Of a DNA stretch of 64,000 bases, positions 54,763-63,933 are shown in pieces. Origin of the DNA: an uncultured Aquimarina sp. (GTDB lineage: Bacteria; Bacteroidota; Bacteroidia; Flavobacteriales; Flavobacteriaceae); NCBI GenBank assembly GCA_947499005.1, contig CANMML010000008.1:80963-144962 (forward strand). The letters run 5' to 3'. The position numbers and the translations under genes were made by a program. How positions within the stretch are numbered: position 1 is the stretch's first letter; each line of letters starts with the position of its first letter. The notes beneath the pieces were generated by a model, which was not told the DNA's origin, ran no database searches, and saw nothing but the letters and a program-made list of their open reading frames with translations.

Positions 54763-55680
54763 TTGAAAGAACACACTCCTTTAGTCTCCGTCATCTGTAC
54801 TTGCTACAATCATAACGAATTTGTTATTGAAGCTTTAGAGTCTGTAAAACATCAGTCTTACCCTAAGATAGAGCTTATTATCGTTGATAATGCAAGTGTA
54901 GATGGTTCTCAAAAAACAATTAAAGACTGGGCTTCTAACAATCCCGTCGAAAAAGTGATTTTAAACGAAAAAAATTTAGGCATAAACAAGTCGTTTAATG
55001 AAGCTTTTAAACACATATCGGGTAACTATTATATTGACTTAGCCGCAGATGATATTTTATTGCCAAGCGCTATTGAAAATCACATCATAAATTTTAAAAA
55101 CCATGAATTTAAAAAAGGGATTTCTTTTGCCAACTGTGAAAATGTAAATACTGAAGGGGAACATATCAGTTTTCATTATGAAGTAAACAACCAAAAAAAG
55201 ACGATCTCAAAACCTAAAGATGGCTTTATTTATAAAAATATTTTAGAGTCTTATTATGTATGCAGTCCAACTCTAATGGTCGATACTAAAATCTTTAAAG
55301 ATTTGAACGGTTATGACAACGAACTATCTTTTGAGGATTTAGACTTTCTAATACGTGCTTCTAGAGTTTATCCTTTTTTCTTTTATGATGAAATAACCGC
55401 TCAAAAGAGAATCTTACCACATTCATATACATCCACTCTTTGGAACAAAAAAAATGCTTTAGGATTGTCCCACAGGGAAACCTATTATAAGGTGTATAAA
55501 AAGGCTTTTCTTCTCAATGAAAATGGAACTGAAGACGCAGCTCTATTAGTAGGATTATTTAAAGAATTAAAAACCTGTATTAAGGGATTATACTACAAAC
55601 ATTCTTTTTTGATATTTATGTTATATCTAAAGTGTAAAATAAGGTATTATTTACGCTTAAATATTTTAGATACCAAATAG
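54763..55680 (+). CDS. Family 2 glycosyltransferase
   Basis: 305 residues, GT-A. PLVSVICTCYNHNEFVIEAL, VDNASVDGSQ and YIDLAADDILLP with the metal motif. TTG start at 54763 (MKEHTPLVSVI). Like the gene at 52281 it is flipped against the cluster, and its last 34 bases overlap the 3' end of the flippase gene. The only 96-base upstream gap must hold its promoter. Confidence 0.85.
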   Translation: MKEHTPLVSVICTCYNHNEFVIEALESVKHQSYPKIELIIVDNASVDGSQKTIKDWASNNPVEKVILNEKNLGINKSFNEAFKHISGNYYIDLAADDILLPSAIENHIINFKNHEFKKGISFANCENVNTEGEHISFHYEVNNQKKTISKPKDGFIYKNILESYYVCSPTLMVDTKIFKDLNGYDNELSFEDLDFLIRASRVYPFFFYDEITAQKRILPHSYTSTLWNKKNALGLSHRETYYKVYKKAFLLNENGTEDAALLVGLFKELKTCIKGLYYKHSFLIFMLYLKCKIRYYLRLNILDTK

Positions 55681-57143
55681 TCTTTTAGATTGATATACTC
55701 ATTCAGTTTTTTTGTAGAGAAATAAATAGACGCTAGAAATATTATAGCTAGACAGCCTTTACTGTAAAATCCAATTAAGAATGTATTAATTAAAATTAAA
55801 GCCAATACAAAAGTTCCGGTTATTATTATTATTTGCCTTGCCAATTTATCAAATTCAAATTGATACGATTTATTTATAAAATTATAAACATACAATAAGT
55901 ACAAAAACATCTCGAGTGTTAATCCAATCCCAACACCAACTAGACCAAACTTAAGGTATAACACAATTATTAAAAAGATATTCAAGATATCTGCTATGAC
56001 CTCTTGCTTTAAAAATTGAGTCCTATTTCCTTTGGCTAGTATTACATAAGAAAGAGGCCAAGCTATAGCCTTAAAAACTGTAGCTAATAACCCGAACTTA
56101 AAAATTAATATTACAGGTAAAAACTTTTCAGAATAGAGTCCTAAAATTAAGAACTCATCAAATAAATAAAAACCTGATGCGATAGGCAATACAAGCAATA
56201 ATGAAATTATTATTTGCTTATTCACTAAGCTTTTTATCTCAACATTATCTTTATAGCAAGCTGAAATACGAGGGTAAAAATCTACTGACATCACACTAAA
56301 AATGGTACCTGCATAAGTCGTTATAATAGTAATTCCTACTTCATAAAATCCTAAAATTGACGAATCTTCTTCCCAATTTTTAAAAAAGAAACGTAACAAG
56401 AAGTGACAAAGATGGTTTACAATTAAGTTCGCAGAAAGTACTAACCCCATTAATAACATAGGCTTAGATTTTTCAAAAAAAGAATGGAAGCCCCCTGTAT
56501 AACTTTTAATTTTTAAATGTCTGCAAAAATAAATATTGACTAAAAAAAGGATTACGTTACTTACCAATATTGCTGGAATTATTCCTTCTTCCATTAAAAA
56601 ATAGTAAATCGGGATAATTACAATAGTTGTTAGTAATGAAGCTGTAGTTCCTGAAACGGCAATTACCTTCATCATTCTTTTTCCTTGCATTAATGCTGAA
56701 AAAAAAGAATTTCTGGATAATAATAAGAAGTTTAAAGAAAGTAAAACAAACCAATAAAATTTATTAGCACTCCCAAATATCCATAAACTCAAAAACGAAC
56801 TACTTGCCAACATAATAGCAAATCCCAGTATACCTATGTAGATACTTAGCTTTTTAGTAAGAGCTATTTTTTCATTTGCTTTATCCCCTTGAGCAGAAGC
56901 AATTTCTTTTACACTTACAATGGAATAGCCAAAACTTGTAAAAGATTCTATTAAGCTAATAACATTTCTAATCAATCCTAAATCTCCTATTCCTTCTGGC
57001 CCAATAAATAAAGCGACAAATTTTGAAGATACAATTCGAGATAACAATTGAATTACGCGCATAGAGCCAAGAATTCCAATAGCTTTAAAAATAGATCTAT
57101 TGGTCTTTTTTTCTTGATTATCGTTGCTTATATCCATTTGCAA
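55647..57143 (-). CDS. wzx: Wzx-type polysaccharide flippase
   Basis: 498 residues with about 14 membrane helices. The N-terminal ILGSMRVIQLLSRIVSSKFVALFIGPEGIG is typical of WzxE/O-antigen translocases of the MATE-like superfamily. Moves the undecaprenyl-linked repeat unit across the inner membrane. Downstream of the aminotransferase gene with a 12-base gap. No wzy polymerase is obvious in the window. Confidence 0.85.
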   Translation of the reverse strand: MQMDISNDNQEKKTNRSIFKAIGILGSMRVIQLLSRIVSSKFVALFIGPEGIGDLGLIRNVISLIESFTSFGYSIVSVKEIASAQGDKANEKIALTKKLSIYIGILGFAIMLASSSFLSLWIFGSANKFYWFVLLSLNFLLLSRNSFFSALMQGKRMMKVIAVSGTTASLLTTIVIIPIYYFLMEEGIIPAILVSNVILFLVNIYFCRHLKIKSYTGGFHSFFEKSKPMLLMGLVLSANLIVNHLCHFLLRFFFKNWEEDSSILGFYEVGITIITTYAGTIFSVMSVDFYPRISACYKDNVEIKSLVNKQIIISLLLVLPIASGFYLFDEFLILGLYSEKFLPVILIFKFGLLATVFKAIAWPLSYVILAKGNRTQFLKQEVIADILNIFLIIVLYLKFGLVGVGIGLTLEMFLYLLYVYNFINKSYQFEFDKLARQIIIITGTFVLALILINTFLIGFYSKGCLAIIFLASIYFSTKKLNEYINLKDYLVSKIFKRK

Positions 57144-57155
57144 ATTAAAAACTTC

Positions 57156-58262
57156 CTAATTGAAAGAATTGAGTATTTTGATTACATATTCAACTTCTTG
57201 GTCTGTCATTACTGGACTTATAGGAAGACTTAGAACTGTACTTGATAGCTTTTCTGTTTTCTTGAATGACATCTCTTTAAATGTATTAATAAAGCACTTC
57301 TGCTTATGAATCGGAATCGGATAATGTATTTGCGTTTGTATTCCTTTAGTTTCTAAAAACTGTTGTAATAAGTCTCTCTTTTCACATTGTATTACGAAAA
57401 GGTGGAAAACATGATTCTTTGTACCATCCCAATCCGGTAAAACAATGCCAGGATTGTCAATCCCCTTAATATATCTAGAAGCTACTTGTCTCCTTCTTTC
57501 ATTATCATCATCTAATATTTTTAGCTTATTGTTTAAAAAACAAGCCTGAAGTTCATCGAGTCTAGAATTCACCCCAATAGTATCATGATGATACTTTTTA
57601 TAACTACCATAATTTCTATATTGTGCAATATAGTCAGCTAGATCATCATCATTTGTAGTGATTGCACCTCCATCACCTAGAGCTCCTAAATTTTTAGAAG
57701 GATAAAAACTAAATGCTGCAGCATCGGATAACCCTCCTGCTCGCTCTCCATTTTTATTTTCTGCTCCGTGAGCTTGAGCAGCATCTGTAATAAATAAAAG
57801 GTTATTTCTATGACAAATCTCAGATAATACAGTAGTACTTGCCATCTGTCCATAAAGGTGAGTAGCAATCAAAGCCTTGGTCTTAACATTAACTTGATTT
57901 TCTACTAACTCGACATCTATGTTAAACTTAGTATCTGGCTCAACCATTATTGGTTTTAAACCTGCATTAACAACCGAAAGTATTGTTGCTATAAACGTAT
58001 TTGAAGGCACGATCACTTCATCTCCTTCTCTTAACTTACCTAGTGCCATATATCCACGAAGAATTAAATATAAAGCGTCATAACCATTACCTACTCCATA
58101 GGCATATTTAGTACCGCAATAACTTGCAAATTCTTTCTCAAAAGATTTCAGTTCATTTCCCAAAATATAATACCCACCTTCTAAAAACTGATCAAATGAA
58201 TCTAGAAACGAGATATTAAACCTATTATTAATAGCCTTTAAATCTAAAAAAGGTACTTTCAT
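57156..58262 (-). CDS. fdtB: FdtB-type dTDP-3-amino-3,6-dideoxyhexose aminotransferase
   Basis: 368-residue DegT/DnrJ/EryC1 enzyme. PFLDLKAINNRF at the N-terminus, VGNGYDALYLILR, and PLP-Lys in FSFYPSKNLGALGDGGA are typical of FdtB/QdtB. It would aminate the product of FdtA to dTDP-3-amino-3,6-dideoxy-galactose (Fuc3N) or the Qui3N isomer. Its start overlaps the stop of the FemAB-like gene by 4 bases. The RmlA and RmlB genes needed earlier in the route are not in the window. Confidence 0.88.
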   Translation of the reverse strand: MKVPFLDLKAINNRFNISFLDSFDQFLEGGYYILGNELKSFEKEFASYCGTKYAYGVGNGYDALYLILRGYMALGKLREGDEVIVPSNTFIATILSVVNAGLKPIMVEPDTKFNIDVELVENQVNVKTKALIATHLYGQMASTTVLSEICHRNNLLFITDAAQAHGAENKNGERAGGLSDAAAFSFYPSKNLGALGDGGAITTNDDDLADYIAQYRNYGSYKKYHHDTIGVNSRLDELQACFLNNKLKILDDDNERRRQVASRYIKGIDNPGIVLPDWDGTKNHVFHLFVIQCEKRDLLQQFLETKGIQTQIHYPIPIHKQKCFINTFKEMSFKKTEKLSSTVLSLPISPVMTDQEVEYVIKILNSFN

Positions 58263-59236
58263 ATAAAAATTGGCTTTGGTGCTATTATTGCCTGTAAATC
58301 TAATTCAAAAAACAATTGTGCATAAGTAGATGCCCCGAAACTTTGCTTCCAAAAGTTTAAGCCTGCGTTTATCTTTTCTCCCTGCTCTTCATTAGAAATT
58401 CCAAAATCAAAATAAGGTTTATCATTAAATACATCATTCAATAAATAATAATGTAAGAGGTCTAAACTACCCAGTATATTTTTATCCTTATTTGCTGATA
58501 TGTATTGAGAATGAGCAACCTCTCTGGTTTCAAATATTGTAGTTCCTGCAACTATTTCATCATTCATATACACATTAAATTGTCTTATCTTTTCAGGAAA
58601 TTTAGATTTCAAATAAGTGATTTCTGATAATGTATGTACAGGCTTGGCCCCATGTTTATCTGATAAATTGGGAATTAAAATACGATCCCAAAATTCATCA
58701 AAACTATCTACTTCCCTAATAACCAAATTGTTTTTCTTTCCTCTTTTCACCCCATCTTTTCTTCCTCCTCTTAGAAGAATAGGGAATTTTAAATCAACTA
58801 CATTCAATGTATCAACCCTAAAAAGCTTTGCTCCATTATTCCATAATAAATATTTGAAGTCATCATTATATTTACAACAATAGATTGATGGGATTTCTTT
58901 ATAAACTAGCTTAAGCATTTTTTCTTCTCTATAGAAAAAGACGATAGCATCGAAAACCTCTTTCACTATTTCCATTCTACAATCTTTCTTCACTACAATG
59001 CCACCATAAGTTAATCCTTGATGTGAGTAAATTGTATCTGAAACTTTATTAGCAGGAAAAATAGCAACCAACTTGTTATTATTATAAACCATTAAAGAAG
59101 CATCTTCGAATCGATCTTTATGATACTCCATAAAATTTCTATGAAATAAGAAGGTTCCATTTTTTGAATTCACTAGAAATTCATTCCATTGTTCAAATGA
59201 TGAATTGGAATATACCTTTACTTCAAAATGAGTCAT
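58259..59236 (-). CDS. FemAB/GNAT-like acyltransferase
   Basis: 325 residues with two GNAT-like halves as in FemAB proteins (FLVNSKNGTFLFHRNFMEYH; YFDFGISNEEQGEKINAGLNFWKQSFG). Located between the HAD gene and fdtB with 0-base spacing and a 4-base overlap. It may therefore acylate the 3-amino sugar (the FdtC role) in place of a usual left-handed-beta-helix acetyltransferase. Role inferred from position. Confidence 0.72.
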   Translation of the reverse strand: MTHFEVKVYSNSSFEQWNEFLVNSKNGTFLFHRNFMEYHKDRFEDASLMVYNNNKLVAIFPANKVSDTIYSHQGLTYGGIVVKKDCRMEIVKEVFDAIVFFYREEKMLKLVYKEIPSIYCCKYNDDFKYLLWNNGAKLFRVDTLNVVDLKFPILLRGGRKDGVKRGKKNNLVIREVDSFDEFWDRILIPNLSDKHGAKPVHTLSEITYLKSKFPEKIRQFNVYMNDEIVAGTTIFETREVAHSQYISANKDKNILGSLDLLHYYLLNDVFNDKPYFDFGISNEEQGEKINAGLNFWKQSFGASTYAQLFFELDLQAIIAPKPIFI

Positions 59237-59833
59237 TTAATACCGTAATGTTTTATAAAATGATGTTGATGCAAAATCAATAAGTTCTTTATCGCCTCCA
59301 CTATCTCCATAAACGATAAGATTCTCAGGCTCTATGTCAGGATATAACTGCAAAAGCCTCTCTAACTTTTCTTTTCCCTTACAATTGGCAGAACTAAATC
59401 TCCCTGTTAACTTCCCGTTACTATTAATTTCAACTGAAGTAGCCAAAATCTTTTTAATATTATTCTCTTTTGCCCAAGGTACTATCCAGTTTTCAATAGA
59501 AGCGCTAATAATTAACACTTCTGCCCCTTGATCTAAATAGTACTTTATTGTTGACCTAGCTTGCTCTCTTAAAATGTTGTTTACCTTATAGGTAAAACGA
59601 TTTCCATATTCATTAAATTTTTCTATGGTCATTCCTTTAAAAAAAAAACTAAAGACTGCTTCCTTTGCTTTTCCTGTTTCTAATATTTTAAATTTTGAAC
59701 ATAACCAAAGTATGATTACAAAAAATAGATTTAAATAAAATATATACCTCCCCTTTACAAATTTTATAAATTCTATAAAAGAATCTTTTCTTGTAAGAGT
59801 TCCATCAAAATCAAAAACAACAACTTTCTTCAT
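59237..59833 (-). CDS. HAD-superfamily phosphatase (subclass IB)
   Basis: 198 residues. Motif I DFDGTLT with Asp8 and Asp10, motif II Ser in IISASIENW, Lys in NCKGKEKL and motif IV VYGDSGGDKEL. SerB-like small cap. In the same operon as a UbiA-type prenyltransferase, it fits the phosphatase that removes the 5-phosphate from polyprenyl-phosphoryl-5-phosphoribose. Family clear, substrate inferred. Confidence 0.78.
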   Translation of the reverse strand: MKKVVVFDFDGTLTRKDSFIEFIKFVKGRYIFYLNLFFVIILWLCSKFKILETGKAKEAVFSFFFKGMTIEKFNEYGNRFTYKVNNILREQARSTIKYYLDQGAEVLIISASIENWIVPWAKENNIKKILATSVEINSNGKLTGRFSSANCKGKEKLERLLQLYPDIEPENLIVYGDSGGDKELIDFASTSFYKTLRY

Positions 59834-59847
59834 ATCTTAAAAACAGT

Positions 59848-61635
59848 CTATTTTTTAAGTTTATTTAATTTTGATTTATGAATATTGAAGTATTCATTCT
59901 CCCATATAACTTCATATTTATTACGCAATAAAAAAGCATTCATCGCTTTTACCCTTCCTCTCTTGTAAATATAAGTCTCTTCTTTCTCTTCAGACATATA
60001 GTCTAAAGTCGGTGACTGAAAATCTCCTATTGTTACAAATTTTTGTTGTACCACTATTGGTAAAGCCTCTATGTTTTTTTCTGCCTCCTTTATTTTACTA
60101 TCAAAAATTTCACTATCATATACCCAAACCCATGATATTCCAATATAAGGTTTGGTTTCTGTTAAATAATTAACTAGAGGTATATTATCATAAGCTAATA
60201 AATAATCGTCCTTCTTAACATGATTTTTAAGTTCGTTAAGTACTGTATTTATTATTTCTGCTCGTTTTTCATTTGTATATACCCATTTACTTAATGGTGT
60301 ATCAACTTCTACAACTTTTTTAAATCTACTCCCCTTATCAAAATAAGACGTAGTAGAAATATTATAAAACTTAAATAGCAAATAAGTAATAATGAAAATT
60401 TTAAATGTGTAATTAAAGTTTACATCATTAAATCGAAACTTCTTTTGCACATTACTAGTATCAATAGTTATGGATAAATCATTTAAATTTTGATATACAC
60501 TTAACGAAATTGGCATTATCAACCATAATGCCATGTAACCTACATTATCAATACCACCATCACTACCCAAGGGTAATAAAGTCATTACTATAATTGACAA
60601 ATAAGTTAACAACTTAAAATTTAAACTATATCGCTCTTTAAAAATCATCACCAACACTCCACTTGATAATCCCATAAAATAAAAAATATATAGTGATTCA
60701 TCAAGAATAAAATAAAATAAGAAAAAACCTAGAAGCGATATTAAAAACTTCAAGAAAGGGGTCTCTTTTGAATAATTTAGTAATGATAATATTAGAAGAA
60801 AAACTACACTAAATTTAAGTCCTGCCTTTAAAATATTTAAATAGTTATTCTTGTAAACCATTAACATTTTAAAGATATTATGATTACTATCGTTATTTCC
60901 CCCTTTATTGATTAATGTTTTTATTGATGCTATAAAAATATCTGCATGGCCTAAAATCTTTAATGTAATAATTACAACAATAAGCGATATTAAAGAACCA
61001 AATATAAATACTAAACATTCCTTTACCCAATAACTTCTTTTTTGAGAATTTGATATAATAGCTGATAAGGGAAAAACACTTATCACAAAAAAAAGTGTAA
61101 TGTTGGGTAGTCTTGCAAAAACATTCAACATTACCACGAAACCTGATATAAATAGATATAAATTATTATTTTTTGAAATCCCGCATATTAAATAAAAGCA
61201 CGATATCACTATTATTAAACCAGACAAATGATTATAGTAAAATAATGTATAACCATAATCGTTCAAAAAGACTACTAATAGTAGCCCCCAGATAATAGTT
61301 ACTTTTTTTACATAAGGAGTTAATATTTTTAAAACAAATATCGATATTAAAACAAAAACTAAGACTGTCAACACTCTAAATCCTAAGATACCAAATTCAT
61401 AAAAAACTTCGTACCATAAACCACCTATTAAACCTGTTAACCAAAAAACAAAATTATATTCAACAGTTTCAGGTGCATTAAAAAATTGTTGATAAAATGT
61501 TAAATACCATCCTTCGTCACAAACATCGATACCTTGAAAAGAAACTAATAACAAGACAACTAAAGGGCATACATATAATATAAGCTCTTTATTTTTCCTT
61601 AAATACAAATCAAATTGTTTTGATAATTTCTTCAT
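59848..61635 (-). CDS. GT-C-like membrane glycosyltransferase
   Basis: 595 residues with about 12 helices. DVCDEGWYL with Asp40-Glu41 in the first outer loop is the acidic motif of GT39/GT83-type GT-C enzymes. The C-terminal soluble part (about 430-595) includes YLLAYDNIPLVNYLTETKPYIG. Lies between the UbiA-type and HAD genes (1- and 14-base gaps), so it probably uses the polyprenyl-phosphate sugar those two make. Unrelated in sequence by eye to the GT-C-like protein at 1133. Confidence 0.65.
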   Translation of the reverse strand: MKKLSKQFDLYLRKNKELILYVCPLVVLLLVSFQGIDVCDEGWYLTFYQQFFNAPETVEYNFVFWLTGLIGGLWYEVFYEFGILGFRVLTVLVFVLISIFVLKILTPYVKKVTIIWGLLLVVFLNDYGYTLFYYNHLSGLIIVISCFYLICGISKNNNLYLFISGFVVMLNVFARLPNITLFFVISVFPLSAIISNSQKRSYWVKECLVFIFGSLISLIVVIITLKILGHADIFIASIKTLINKGGNNDSNHNIFKMLMVYKNNYLNILKAGLKFSVVFLLILSLLNYSKETPFLKFLISLLGFFLFYFILDESLYIFYFMGLSSGVLVMIFKERYSLNFKLLTYLSIIVMTLLPLGSDGGIDNVGYMALWLIMPISLSVYQNLNDLSITIDTSNVQKKFRFNDVNFNYTFKIFIITYLLFKFYNISTTSYFDKGSRFKKVVEVDTPLSKWVYTNEKRAEIINTVLNELKNHVKKDDYLLAYDNIPLVNYLTETKPYIGISWVWVYDSEIFDSKIKEAEKNIEALPIVVQQKFVTIGDFQSPTLDYMSEEKEETYIYKRGRVKAMNAFLLRNKYEVIWENEYFNIHKSKLNKLKK

Positions 61636-61636
61636 T

Positions 61637-62533
61637 TTAATAGATAAGAAAGTAAAAAAGTAAAATCCAACCTACCACAATAATTTGAATAAAAAAATCT
61701 TTAAAAATAACATTTGTAGAGTTCGCATAAAACTTCCTTTTCTTCAATAGCCTCCTATAACGTAAAAGTCCTATCAAAACAAATGGAAAAGTTAAGAATA
61801 TTTTGTTACTATCGAATTGAAGTATCGTTTCTGGTGACAAAGAATACAATAAATAAATTATACTGATAGAAAAAATAAGAATAGAAATTCCGTAATCAAT
61901 ATATTTCAAAGAATATAAATTAATATTCTTTCTAGTCACTTTCTTTGTGTTTAAGAAAATTAATAATTCTTCTCTACGTTTTCCTAAAGCTAAGAATAAT
62001 GCTAACAAAAATACTAGAAGTAATATCCAATAAGACAAATAGGTATTAGTAGCTACACCACCTGCTATAATTCTTAATACAAAACTAAATGCGATGCATA
62101 ATATATCTAAGAAAATTACTTTTTTTAAAATTAAACTATATAATACATTTAAGAGAAAATATGCTAATAATACAAATACTAAACTATAAGACACTAAAAA
62201 AGCTGAAACCAAAAAAGCTATTAATGCTAAAAAAATAGCACATATTATAGCACTACTTGGTTTTAACATTCCACTAGGCAGAGGTCTATCCTTTTTTTCT
62301 TCATGATTCTTATCAAAATCTAGATCAATAAGATCATTAAAACAGTATAGACTACTGGCTATAAAAGAAAAAGCAAAAAAAGCAAAAATTGCTTTCAATA
62401 AATTTTCATTGAATGAAAATTGTAAATCAAAAAATAATGGAAAAAAAATGAAACCATTTTTAATCCATTGTTTAATTCTTATTAAGTGTATATAAGCAGA
62501 AATTTTACTTTTTGAAAACATTTTCTCTTTCAA
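61637..62533 (-). CDS. UbiA-family polyprenyl-phosphate phosphoribosyltransferase-like
   Basis: 298 residues, about eight to nine helices. The first motif runs from Asn66-Asp67 (NDLID) to KKDRPLPSG with the spacing NDxxDxxxDxxHxxKxxRP. This matches decaprenyl-phosphate phosphoribosyltransferases rather than quinone or heme prenyltransferases. It would make polyprenyl-phosphoryl-5-phosphoribose. The neighbouring HAD and GT-C genes support a lipid-linked pentose route. No DprE1/DprE2-like epimerase is present in the window. Confidence 0.75.
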   Translation of the reverse strand: MKEKMFSKSKISAYIHLIRIKQWIKNGFIFFPLFFDLQFSFNENLLKAIFAFFAFSFIASSLYCFNDLIDLDFDKNHEEKKDRPLPSGMLKPSSAIICAIFLALIAFLVSAFLVSYSLVFVLLAYFLLNVLYSLILKKVIFLDILCIAFSFVLRIIAGGVATNTYLSYWILLLVFLLALFLALGKRREELLIFLNTKKVTRKNINLYSLKYIDYGISILIFSISIIYLLYSLSPETILQFDSNKIFLTFPFVLIGLLRYRRLLKKRKFYANSTNVIFKDFFIQIIVVGWILLFYFLIY

Positions 62534-62771
62534 CTAATCTATAAATAGAATTTATAATGCATCATATTAGATAAAACAACTACTAAATTCTATTTATCTG
62601 TGTTATCAAAAATAATTAAGAATTTAAAAAAATAGCACTGTAAAGCAAATCTAAAAAATTGGATTAATATATACCCCGTCTTTCCTTTTGAATATTATTT
62701 CAAACATAAAATATTCTTGATATAAAATGAACTTAATAATACCTTTAAAAAATAATACTCAATACTCTAAC
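62534..62771. other. AT-rich gap in the polysaccharide cluster
   Basis: 238 bases, extremely AT-rich, no open frame or hairpin noticed. Probably holds the promoter of the minus-strand operon starting with the UbiA-type gene. Confidence 0.35.
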
Positions 62772-63836
62772 CTATTTTTTCTCAGTAGATTTTAATATTT
62801 CGATACTATTACCATCTATACTCTTAAAAAAATTGACTAGTATATAAGTTGTCTTTTTCTGAATTTTCACAATAAAAAAGGTAAATAAAGAAGTTAAAAA
62901 CACATTGCATATAAAAGCAATTAATAACTTAAAATACCAAGGAAGATTAATCTTATAAATAAACAAATACAACAAACTACTACTAACCCCTTGAGCTAAA
63001 TAATATTGAAGTGCATTTTTGCCAATCCAATTAAAAACATATTCTTTTTTAATATACTTCGAAAGTAAAATAACAAACGAAATGGAGACGAAAGATGCAA
63101 TTACATAAGTTATTCTAGGTGGAAACTTATGTGTTTGTAAACTAAATGGAATGCTTTCAAAGAAAAATAGTAGATAAAAAAAAGAAACTAATATCAAAGA
63201 AATAGCTACTACAATAGAAACTTTTGTATTTCTAAGCTTCTTGTAATAAAAAAAGCCAAAAAGAAAAAAAATAGAATATGAAAATAAATAATCGGGGGTC
63301 ACAAAAAATATTCTCTCAGGCAATAATGTATCAATAAAATCATAACAGAACATTACTAATAATAACACAAAACACGTAATTAAAATAACATAGTTATTAC
63401 CTATGCTTTTTATTAACAAATATCCAAATAAGTAAACAGAAACAAAGACAGGTATAAACCATACAGATCCAGATACTACTTGCATTCTTTTCAAATCAGG
63501 ATAATCAAGAAACATGCTTTTAACAAAGAATTCTAAAATATTCCTACTCTCAAATATTAAAGCATAAAAAGCATAAAATAAAGCAAATACTATTATTAGT
63601 CTAATAACTCCTAAAAAAGGGTTATCTTTTTTAATAACATAATTTAAACTTGCTCCACTTAAAAAAAAAGATACTGGAATTCCCCAAAATAAAATTACTT
63701 GTCTTAATAAGTCTGGAACATAAGAAGAACCACTCCACCAAACTGTATGAGCTAAAATAATATTAATAGCAGTGATACCTTTAAAAAAATCTAAAGAAAA
63801 ATCTCTACTATGTTTAATCTTGTAATTACTCAACAT
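62772..63836 (-). CDS. Acyltransferase 3 family membrane protein
   Basis: 354 residues with about ten helices. SLDFFKGITAINIILAHTVWW near the N-terminus carries the conserved His, and GIPVSFFLSGASLNY and SGSVWFIPVF follow the family pattern. Probably O-acetylates a sugar of the surface glycan. It sits between the rRNA operon and the glycan operon, with its own promoter region. Confidence 0.85.
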   Translation of the reverse strand: MLSNYKIKHSRDFSLDFFKGITAINIILAHTVWWSGSSYVPDLLRQVILFWGIPVSFFLSGASLNYVIKKDNPFLGVIRLIIVFALFYAFYALIFESRNILEFFVKSMFLDYPDLKRMQVVSGSVWFIPVFVSVYLFGYLLIKSIGNNYVILITCFVLLLVMFCYDFIDTLLPERIFFVTPDYLFSYSIFFLFGFFYYKKLRNTKVSIVVAISLILVSFFYLLFFFESIPFSLQTHKFPPRITYVIASFVSISFVILLSKYIKKEYVFNWIGKNALQYYLAQGVSSSLLYLFIYKINLPWYFKLLIAFICNVFLTSLFTFFIVKIQKKTTYILVNFFKSIDGNSIEILKSTEKK

Positions 63837-63891
63837 TAAATTGAAATTTCCTCGAATTTACAAACAAAAAAACTCGATATTAAGATTATTT

Positions 63892-63928
63892 AATAAAAAA
63901 CCCTTCACTAAATAATAGTGAAGGGTTT
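63892..63928 (-). terminator. rRNA operon terminator
   Basis: AAACCCTTCACTA and TAGTGAAGGGTTT, 13-bp stem with 5-base loop, followed on the minus strand by TTTTTTATTA. Directly after the 5S rRNA. Confidence 0.92.
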
Positions 63929-63933
63929 CAAAA

